Shown one piece after another: positions 48,501 to 58,300 of a stretch of 64,000 bases of DNA. This DNA comes from Pelodera strongyloides (taxonomy: Eukaryota; Nematoda; Chromadorea; Rhabditida; Rhabditidae). The notes under the pieces were generated by a model. The model was not told the origin of the DNA. It searched no databases and saw nothing but the letters and a program-made list of their open reading frames with translations. Location of the stretch: the NCBI GenBank assembly GCA_036852015.1, contig JAANDG010000146.1:206745-270744 (forward strand), in the 5' to 3' direction. Positions within the stretch are counted from its first letter, which is position 1. Every line of letters starts with the position of its first letter. The position numbers and the translations under genes are program-made.

Positions 48501-49610
48501 TGTCCTTTGATTTGCTATAGATTCATCGCATCGAGCACCTGTAATAAACAATGTTGCAACCACGGATAGAGGATAGAGTATTATAGAACGACAATGTATC
48601 TTCAGTCCAGCAGTCTAGCAGCTATTTTCACCACAAACTTCACGATAAGAGGAGATGCAAACTTCATTCTACTGTAGGCGGCTCACTGACATATTTTCCT
48701 GTTTGCCTGTATCATAAACATACTTTGCAGGTGAAATGCGAGAAGCTGCCCGGAGAGCGTGAGCGATGCGTGTGCGCTGGTCAGATGTGCAATTTTCCAT
48801 ATGATCCAGATCAGATACCAACTACTACCACGACAACAACACCAGGCAAGGAATACTTTCTTGCTCTTTGCTTGAGACTTATGCTTTAGTAAAGGGAAGG
48901 TTTTTTTTCAGCCATGCGGTACTGTGCACTGTTTGATATAGCATTGACTGTTTTATATTGCTATCTAGCATGTATTATGGGTACTCATACATTGTTCTTT
49001 TCTAAAGCTCGTCTTATTATTAATTGGCAATTATTTAGCCGGACCAGTGGTCACGACAGCAAAAGCACCAGTAACAACCAAGAAAAGTGAGTTACTTTAT
49101 TTTCTTCCAAGTCTTTCAGTGGTCTGTCGGTTGGGTACAGGGGATGGGGACAGTCCTACCAAAATAGGAAGTGAGTGGGGGACTCACGTCTTATTAATAA
49201 TTAAATCTGATTGATAAGAAAACCTGTTTTTTACAGATTGCACTGAAGCACGATTCAATCCCAATCAACAGGCCGTGTTCATGGGCAACAAACTCAAGGT
49301 ATACGTTAAATTTTGAAATGCGGAAACAACTTTTCCACAAAGAAGGTAAAAAGAATACGCCATGTGAATCATATTGAAGTTTGCAAAGTTTAGTTCCATA
49401 GTAGAACGATGCATAATTTCAAAGAGACGGAACTAACAGATCGATAATCCATTGCCGAAATCAATAATCCAATCAATAAATCAATAATCCAATTAATAAA
49501 TCACTAATCGATTTCAGGAGATAATCATGAACGGATTCGGCAAAAGCAACCCTGCCATGCAAAACTTTGAAGCGGGTGTTGATGAGCACATCTGTGGATA
49601 TGATGAATGA
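45584..49610 (+). CDS. secreted cysteine-rich protein, Ly6/ET-module-like
   Basis: Exons: 45584-45666, 46005-46081, 46463-46681, 47356-47468, 48031-48167, 48308-48363, 48731-48845, 49039-49086, 49237-49298, 49518-49610. A trans-splice-like acceptor (TTCTTCCAG) ends at 45580, four bases before the ATG. The N terminus is a signal peptide (MFPKWVRLILILQL...GAEF). Two cysteine modules follow the pattern CxxC...C...LCxxxxC...CxC...xCN: one from CYRCWGDSE to CECVGDFCN, one from CFECGRIK to CVCAGQMCN. A Thr-rich linker and a short unique tail follow. Exon 7 ends with a GC donor. Exons 1-3 and 4-10 are each in phase, but the 3/4 junction is out of frame, so a small exon is missing from my model or the gene is damaged. 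Role unknown; probably extracellular. No transmembrane segment or GPI signal is present in this ending. Confidence 0.7.
45738..45905. mobile_element. family H hairpin, copy 2
   Basis: TTAAAGCCGTATTGTGCC ... CTACTGCTTTAA. It shares TTTGCATA, GCAAATCCTACGTA and CATAGGATACATAGGATTTGC with the 34 kb copy. It lies in intron 1 of the secreted-protein gene and makes up half of that intron. Confidence 0.78.
46800..47692 (+). repeat. paired intronic repeat, two copies
   Basis: A segment of about 115 bases (CATCGTCTCTCACGACGTTG, GCGCTCTTTTAATGAGTATA) is present at 46802-46925 in intron 3 and again at 47578-47692 in intron 4 of the secreted-protein gene, in the same orientation. Confidence 0.75.
47891..48007. 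mobile_element. family C hairpin, copy 2
   Basis: GAGGCCATATTCACCACTCC ... GAGTGGTGAATACGCCCTC. It ends 23 bases before exon 5 of the secreted-protein gene. Confidence 0.8.
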
Positions 49611-49885
49611 TAAGATCAATAAACAGCTGATATCTCAACCGATCAATAATCGATACTCATAATCGATAAAGAATAAATGTTAACGAAAGTTGTCCTGAAT
49701 GATATGCGAGCTGATTTTACAGAAACGAAACAACATGGAAGCTTACGTATCATCTACCTTGTCGCTGATAATCTTTATTACGGAAAGCTGCTACATCGTG
49801 TTTTCATACACACATTCATCTAAGTGTAAGCTACACATAGCTATACTAAAACTGTACACTAGATACATCTCGATATTTTACCCTG

Positions 49886-50068
49886 TTAAAGCGAAAAGCG
49901 GCCGGTTTTTGAAACACATCGAGTAGACCAGCATTCGTATGCAGCTTACGCAAATGAATATAAACTAGGATAAAAAATCGAGCTAAGTTCGAGCAAATTA
50001 GCATAAATACGTGTAAGAATTCAGTTGTCCACTATGCGTTTCAAAAACCGGCCGGTATTTCGCTTTAA
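49886..50068. mobile_element. family A hairpin MITE, copy 9
   Basis: TTAAAGCGAAAAGCGGCCGG ... GGCCGGTATTTCGCTTTAA, flanked by TTAA. It lies between the secreted-protein gene and hhat. Confidence 0.85.
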
Positions 50069-50768
50069 CACGATTCTAGGTTTGATTTCAAAGTTCAACG
50101 AATGTGTTTATACCATTGTGACAATGGCCAACCACAGCAAGATATTGTACGAAGGAAGATAAAAGTTTGCTGTGGTAGGATATTATTGCAAGCCCGGACG
50201 TTTATAAGGGCGCGTTTAAGATGGCCGAAAGAAAAAAAAATTTTCGGCCGTTCAGGTTGGGCGAAAAGAAAACTTTTGAAAGCCAATGCAAAAACAAGAG
50301 ACGCAGACAAAACCCGAAAAAAAATTACTGTATTTTTTTCATTTTCCCTTAGTATTAAAATTCCGTAGCGTCCCTTATTAGGTATTCATTTCTATGTCAA
50401 CGGTCACCCATGAATACACCCACAATTGGAGGTCAGAGACTGGTTAGAGAGCGTGGAAATAGAGAGGTTCAGTCAGAATTTTGAATGAGTCATGGACAAA
50501 GACCTGGAAAACGGGGGTGGGGTTGTTGAATGCTGGAGTAGAACCTGGCTATACGATGGAGAAATAGTACGCCGAGTGAGGAGAGGAGAGACACTGCAAA
50601 CCTTGCAATACTAGTATAATGCACAAGACCTGCACGAACACAGGATTTACACCGACGATACACCTTTGAACTCGGCATGAGCGCATGAGGTAGGTAGAAT
50701 TTTACCGTTGTCTCATGTATGCAAAACCATAATCATAACATTAGCAGTGTACCAAGCTTTTACGTGAT

Positions 50769-50950
50769 TTAATGCAAAATACCGGCTGGCTTTTGAAACA
50801 CATCGAGTACGCCTGCAAACCTATACAGCTATTGCAAATGAACACAAATTAGGCTAAAAAATCGAGTTAAATTAGAGTAACTTAGCATAAGTACGCAAGA
50901 ATTATGTTGTCCACGATGCGTTTCAAAAACCGGCCGGTATTTCGCTTTAA
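50769..50950. mobile_element. family A hairpin MITE, copy 10
   Basis: TTAATGCAAAATACCGGCTG ... GGCCGGTATTTCGCTTTAA. The left end is the more diverged one. Confidence 0.82.
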
Positions 50951-52340
50951 TCACATTTTAGCATATGGTATCTAAGACTTTATTCATTTTCGTTAAAACT
51001 TATACAATTTGTGTTGTGTGAATCCATGTTGCTAACTTCTCTCACTGTATTTTTTAGTTTTCTTCCATTCAAGAGCTATTTATGAATTTATGGTTTATTT
51101 GTCAAACAAAAATCACATAATTCCAGAATTATGGCGCGCCTCTCATATGAATAAAAATGGGCTGGTTTAATGTGAACGATTTGGTGGGTGATTTACCTCT
51201 ATTATGATTTCACTGTTTGTGACTTACCCTTTGCTTAACCAAAGGTATAACTTCCGTTATAGCTGGTTGTTAGCTGAATTTGACTACGGTATCTGACTAC
51301 CGGACTGTTATTTTTTCCATGTAAATTTGTTGTGGTAAGTAAATTGGATGAAAACTTATTTCCAAGAAACTAGTTTTATTATACTTTATCCAAACTTCCC
51401 AATAATCTCATAACCTTGTAAAAATTTGTGCGAATGGCTCGCCGCTAGCGTGCCCTCTGAAGTGTACAGTGAGGAAAGCAAACAAAACACCCTGGACGTA
51501 TTTCTCTATTGTAATTCTTGTTCACAGCCCTCACCATGTCTTTCAGTATTAAAGTAGAGGCTCGGTGCAAATTTGAATATAGATTTTCTGCGTTTGCCTT
51601 GGTTCGGTTACCGTACTCTACGTTTTCCAAACCGAGTCTTTTTTTTTGTATGAGACGTCGATGACAAGAGTTTTTGCTTATAATAACAATTCGGTCGTTG
51701 GATTGATTTTTTGATTCCTCTTAGTGAGCAATATGCATCTTTCATCATAAATTCAGGGGTTTTCCAAGACAGCGCTGTTTTCTTGCCGCACAAGCGCCAC
51801 TCTTGTGCCGATCATTCCATTGCCATTTCTTAATTTTGAACGTCTACAACTATTTAATATTGATTTCTTTTCCTCATATCTTTTTCGTCTTAAAAGTTCC
51901 GACTCTTTCTCGCCGTTATGGCGCCCGCAATAGTATACTTCAATAGAAGGCATTGTTAGCGTTGTATACACATGTGTCGTTTCGCTTGTATTACTCATTA
52001 AAAATGTTTTTATCAATTTATTGATTTTCCAAGAACATATTCTTGTCATGCAGACATAGTATTCGCGTTCAAGAACTATCGCCCAGTCCTAAGCACCTAA
52101 GCACCTAAGCTTTTATCCTAGTCTCGCAAAAAAAGAAACTTTCCGTGCAATGACCAGCATCTAACCAACACAAGTAACGTAATAAACTAGGGGGCGTGGA
52201 GGTACCTCAGAACCATAGGAGATACAAAATCTTACTGTAGTTATGTATATATGTACATACATTGCGGTAACTTATGATGAACATGTTGAAACAATGGGAA
52301 AGATCATAATTTTTCGGCTACAAAAAAAAACATTTTTCAG

Positions 52341-52380
52341 AACGACCCTATTCCGTAGTCTGTAGTCTGTAGTCTGACAG
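52341..52380 (+). promoter_or_regulatory. hhat 5' leader after trans-splice-like acceptor
   Basis: ACATTTTTCAG ends at 52340 and the ATG follows 40 bases later. The leader contains GTAGTCT three times in a row (52355-52375). No upstream ATG. Confidence 0.55.
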
Positions 52381-55300
52381 ATGACGGTCGCCACAAAACC
52401 TTCATACGGTAAATTCATTCCGGCACCTCTTCCGAGATGGGAATCCAACTTCAACCGAATATTCTGGATAATCCACTCCTTTCTGGCCTTTGTCATTGCT
52501 TATTATACCACAAATGGAGCCGTCAGGCAATGGATAGGACATTGGCTGAAACCGAGCGGGTACGGTAAATTTATGCGCACAACGCACGTAGACTCTGTGA
52601 AAGTTGAGATGTCTTTAGATTCAGGTCCATTTTTGTAGTTCAGCGATCGCTTCACCTGTTTGTGAATGCTTACTAGCTCGATAACCCTCTTACCCTAGTC
52701 TTTGCAGTTGTTGTTGAAAGATAGGGTTAGACTTAGTCACCGTGCAGCACACCTGAGGCCATATTCACCAAACCGATTCCCTCGGGGAAATAGTCCCTGG
52801 GGACAGAAAATTGCATTCTAATGTGAGACAGCAGAGAAAAAGACGGGGAATTCCCCATGGGGAATTGAGTGTTGAATATGGCCTGGCCTCTGAACTAGAC
52901 TGTCCGACCCGGCCTGCTATACAGTGTTTACATTAGCAATTACATGTTGGCATGATGTTCAGGATCTATTTTGGCTGTTTTCGGTTACTGTAGTATTCGG
53001 TTACTTACCCTTTAAAGCGAAATACCAGCCGGTTTTTGAAACACATCGAGTATATCAGCATTCTTATGCAGCTTATGCAAATGAACATAAATTACAATGC
53101 AAAATCGAGCTAAATTCGAGCAACTTTGCATAAATACGTAAGAATTGAGTTGTCCGGGACGCGTTTCAAAAACCGGCCGGTATTTCGCTTTATCAATTCA
53201 CCTTTCAGCTACTTGTCCGGATTCGATCTCGACATTGCCGACGCCGAATGGTTCTTCTACAAACGAAATATTAGTGGGATGTTATTGGCGTACGCCCTCC
53301 ACTCTATAGTATTTCACGTATACTATGAATATGTGCCGAAGAATTCGGCATCATTAGTTGCTTGTATAGCACTGCAATTGGGCCTTAACATGTTGCTGAC
53401 AAGGTATCGTTGAGAATATCTGCATTGAATGTTGATAGATATAGATGATCGGACGCCTTTGAATTGGCTGGATCCATGATGGGCATCAGATCGTAAGACG
53501 AGGAAGCTTACAAGTATTAGGTAGAACAGATCTTTACATTTAAGGTCCAATGAATGTTTGTAGCTACGCTACGTGGTATGAGCCTGGGGTGAATCTGATT
53601 ATGTCGGGCAACCGATATAGAAGCTATAGCCGTGTCTGACGTAGATGTGTATAAGAATGTGTGGAGATATGTCGTACTCAAACGGAGTTGAGCAACTCAG
53701 TTACCATGTTTCCTTTTCAGCTGGCACTGCATTCTCGCCTGTACTATTCTTGCCACTTTTGTGATATTTCTAACTAATTTATTCCGAAATCAATTCATAT
53801 CTTGGATTCTCTGCACCTCCTTCTTATTGAATGCATATCGGATAGCACCTTTCAGCACAAGCTCATATACATATTATCTCGAATTTAATATGTACGCATA
53901 TACTTGCCTAAAGGTAAGCTAGTTTTTTTTTGCGCTTCGGGAACATATGACCATAATTGATAGAGAACAACACGATCTGCAACAATCAAGAACTAACTTT
54001 ACTAGAATACAAATAGCCATATTACATGTATCTGAGACGCAAGTATGCCAGATTCTACAAAACGCTATGTATTCCTGCTAAGGTAGAGCTACGGCTGCGC
54101 GACGTCCCGGGGGTGCACTGGGGAAACTTGGCGACATCGCCGCGCCAAAAATGAGGGTCCGCCACAGCGGAGATAGAGAACAACACGATCTGAGCGGCGC
54201 AATGCGCCTAGAGCGCCACTGAAAAAAGTTGCCTCGCAAACGCCGAGGTTTTCACGACTTGCCTCGACAATGCCGAGGAAAAAGCGCCTCGACAATGCCG
54301 AGGTAGCGCCTCGCAAATGCCGAGGAGAGGTCCAAATGACTGTGGTCAGGGTTCAATTCCACCCATAGTGTTGGGAAAACAACAAAAAAACTCGGATCAC
54401 GCTCCAAAAAAACTCGGATCATGATCATCGAATAATCCGAGTGAGTTCCGAGTTTTTTTGGAGCACAATCCGATTTTTTTCGGATCCACTCCGATTTTTT
54501 TTGGAGCACGATCCGAGTTTTTTTGTGAGATGTAATATAGTGTAGCAGCTACTTTTTTCGCCCGCGGAATATCCCCCCGTCCCCTCCCTTATATAAAAGT
54601 AAAAAAAAACCCAACAACATTAAAACAAGTGCAACGCACCAAAATACACAAAAAATAAATTTATTGGAATCACAGATACAGAGCTATGAATGGAAACAAA
54701 AGCAATCAAAAATATATCGGTCACTAATTTGGAAAATAGCATTTGGGAACCAATGCGGAGTAATCACAAACATGCTAGGAGGGACGATGCACAGTAATTG
54801 GTAATAGGGCATACTGGGAATTGGAAACTATGTAGATAGTAGATGAACTTAACTGAAAATGAGACTGTGAGTTTTTATGAGAGGCAGAATGGTGATAAGT
54901 TCATGAGAATGGCGGCTTGATTGAACTAGACCTAGAAGTATCTTGTCCCATGCAGTAACTGACAACTACTTTAATTTCTTTCCTGTTACTGAGTACTGTA
55001 AATAGGCATAGTGTCTGAGAAGCTGTGGAATCTCAACTACATGTAAACTAAGACGAAAAAAAATTCTACTAAACTACCGCGGGATTATAAACGTGAAGTG
55101 ATATGCCTGCAGACCCATGCAGTATATGTAAAGATATAATATGCAGATTTTTGCCGAAATAATTTGCGTACTCCCGAACGGGAAGCAGCTGTATGACACG
55201 TTTCGTGATCCTGGGAATTTAGTAGAACTTTTTTTACTTGTTCACTCCCTGAGTTGAACAAATTATAAGGTTTTGGTAAGTTTTTTTTCTTTCTAAAAAA

Positions 55301-58300
55301 TAAAGAAGAAAACGACGATTTTAATGGAACAAAATACAATAATACAAATTAACCTGAATTCCTGTCGACGTGCGTAGCAGAGGGCGAGGACGAAGAACGA
55401 AATGTATTTTCTAAAAAGAATATAATATTTTTGTTTAAAATGCGCTACATGGCCAAATGATCTGAAAGTTCACAGGCCAATTCTGGTCCTCAAAACTCCG
55501 GATTCCGGCACCAAAAAAAATATGAAAACGATACAATGCACGATACAATCCTTCTGTAAGAAACATATGATTCAAAATAACTTACATTTTTCAATCATCC
55601 TTCGATACAACAAAACATTTCCATCCTCATCCGTGCATCAAAGTCACACTCGGAGTGATCCGGTCTTCCATCTAAATATTGAGCCGGAGTAAAGGCAAGG
55701 CATATCGTTAGTCGTTGTAATGCAATAACATATCATTATATTACCGTTTCCCCATGGTCGACGTCGACAATGGCCCTTCCGTTTCCGAACACAACACAAC
55801 AGCGTCTGCTCTCTACCGACATGAGGGGCACATCGGGCAGAGCACAGTCCCTTGACTCAAATACTACCTGAATATTTAAATACGTGGTATTGAGAAAAGA
55901 GAGTGCGAACGGATTTTAGAATGTAAAGAATAAGGTGTACATCACGAAGCATCCGCCATAAAGCTAGGCTACTACAATATCTTACTTTCTTCTCGGTGGT
56001 GTCGATTAGTTTATAAAAAGCGAAGTTTACAAGGAATTAGAATCAGGTAGATAACGCAAAGAGTGGATGAGGTCTGTCCACAAGTACCACAAGCACATAT
56101 ATATAGCTGCCATTCAGCAGCGCTGGCTAATTACACGTGATTGAGGTTGGAAACATCACAGCTAAACAAACACAATAAGATAAAGAAAAAATCAAATCAA
56201 ATAAGAATTTAATTAAAAAAAAACTGCCGAGAAAATATTTCGCGAATTTGTGTGTTCTTACTGTAGTTCGTGTACAGAAAAAAATCAGAGTACGGTAATT
56301 AGCGCGCGTTTTATAGCAAACAGTAATTATGATCGGAGTTTTTTCGGATTTCATGCCGTGATCGGAGTTTTTTTGGAGTACGATCGGAAAATACTCCGAT
56401 CATGCTCCAATAAGACTCGGGTCACAATAATCCGAGTTTTCTTGGAGCATGATCGGAGTTTTTTTGGTGTGACTACGGTATGATCCGAGTTTTTTTGGAG
56501 TTTTCGGTTTCCTGTGCCCATGTTCGTATGTCATATAAGGCTTTATTCATAGAATATATGTGATGTGATGTGGGATACATGACGTATAATATGTAATAAA
56601 ATGCCTTTTAAAGGGACAGACCCATCAAAGTAAACCTATATTTACGATACGTTCATAATGATATCAAGCATTTTATTACAATATACCAAACTAAATTTCA
56701 CATTTATTTGCCATGGAAAACTTTTTACGATGCGCTCAGCTTAAATGTATACCGTAAAGCCGCAAATATCCTTGTCGTCTATGCAATTTATCGTGAAATT
56801 ATAATGCGATTAAAATTTGCATATATAGCTTTGAAATCTGCAGTTTTATGGTATACATATGCGTTGAGCGCATTGGAAAAAAGTTTCTAGGGCGATAATG
56901 GTGAAATTTAGTTTGTATATATTGTAATAAAAATGCTTATAGTCATTATGAACGTATCGTAAATATAGGTTTATTTTGATGGGCCTGTCCCTTTAAAGAC
57001 ATAAGTCCTAAATTATTGCACTATTTGTTTATTATTGCCTCGAAAACGCCTCCTCGGCAAAAGCTAGGCAGCGATTTGCCGAGCTTTCGCCTCGACAATG
57101 CTCCGCGGCAAAACTCGTGAAGGCAGCTAGGCATTGTCGGGGCAATTTTCTCGGCATTTGCGAGGCAACTTTGTTCAGTGGCGCGGTAGGCGCACCACAG
57201 GTGCGCGAAAGGATATTCAACTCAGTTGGGCGAACCTGCGGCGAACTTTTCAGGTTCCGCGGCAAGTCCGCCCTCCGGCGCACCCGCCGGACGGCGGAGT
57301 GCGCGGCACCGCTGTGGTGGACCCTCATTTTTGGCGCGGCGATGTCGCCAAGTTTCACGTTGCGGCCTACCGCCAGATTCAACGGGTTAATCGAGACCAC
57401 GTTGTGCGGCCCGCAATTTGTGCGAATATCTTGTGCAAAATAAAAACGACCACCCTCGCAGTGTTTGCCATAATAAATAACTTTCAGCTTATCAATGTTT
57501 GCGTTTTCTTGTCGAAGAATAGGGAGACGACACTCGACAAAAACCTATTCCTTAAAATTTGTCAATATATGGTCTACTTGCCCTACTCAATCACTTTGAT
57601 TGTATTATTCGACGATTTTTGCAATCAGTTGAGGAATAAAGAAGCTAGCAAATCTACTTACGGATTACGGTAATAGTTAAATTTCGTTGACGATACATGC
57701 TCACTTCACGTAACTTGCGCATAAAAACTAGCACAATCCTCCTTTCTTCCCAACTATTCCTTGCCAAACAGTTCACTAATGTCATAGATGCATAACTGAA
57801 TAAACTGTATAAAGTAATGAAAACTTGACTCCAAAGTTCCCTAGGTTCAAAGCAACGTTCCCAGCTCCCAACTATATTTACTAAAAGCTAACAAAAATTT
57901 AAGGTCGACAATCTTCTTCGGAGTTCGTCTGATCTTTTGGGCAATCTTTCTGGATTTGATCCTTCATTTTGTATATGCTCATGCCGTATACAATTCACCG
58001 TCAACACTGCTGGAACATATGAACTCCTATCAGTGTACGTTCCCCTCAATTATCAAGATTTTTGTCGCAATTTCTAGTCTAGCAATACATACGATTGGCT
58101 AAGCCACTAAACGAATCCTACTATATTAAACTAATTGAAGTTACTGTACTAAACGTCTTTTGAAGTCATTTGGGAGAAAAATTCATCAGAATCTACAGTA
58201 CACTCTAAATCTCTGTCTCCTCTTCGTACCATATCACATTTTTCAGTGATGTCCATTTCCTACGTGGTCGGTCAGTTCTTCCACGTCAAATACGTTGTCC

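Larger units (their letters stand above)
49611..52340. other. spacer between secreted-protein gene and hhat
   Basis: Contains AATAAA at 49617-49622 (poly(A) signal of the upstream gene), two family A elements and AT-rich DNA. An acceptor-like TTTTACAG at 49721 is followed by a short hydrophobic reading frame, perhaps an alternative last exon. No other coding evidence. Confidence 0.45.
54096..57380. mobile_element. composite inverted element in hhat intron 3
   Basis: The left arm (54120-54345) and right arm (57037-57375) are reverse complements: GGCGACATCGCCGCGCC and GGGTCCGCCACAGCGG on the left, CCGCTGTGGTGGACCCTC and GGCGCGGCGATGTCGCC on the right. Inside, repeats of CGGATCATGATC/TTTTTTTGGAGCA lie near both arms (54374-54535 and 56331-56505). 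Families E and B are inserted in the middle. The arms are GC-rich against an AT-rich intron. Confidence 0.7.

Noticed and set aside
49722..49900. Hydrophobic short frame after an acceptor beyond the cysteine-rich gene
   Set aside because: Might be an alternative exon giving a membrane tail, but no in-phase donor was found in the main transcript.
57134..57487. Upstream part of a 179-aa frame that ends in hhat exon 4
   Set aside because: The first two thirds are the right arm of the composite repeat; only the part after the acceptor at 57487 matches the enzyme family.
57904..58033. Alternative donor CA-GTGTAC for hhat exon 5
   Set aside because: It breaks the frame into exon 6; the donor at 58035 keeps the conserved sequence.
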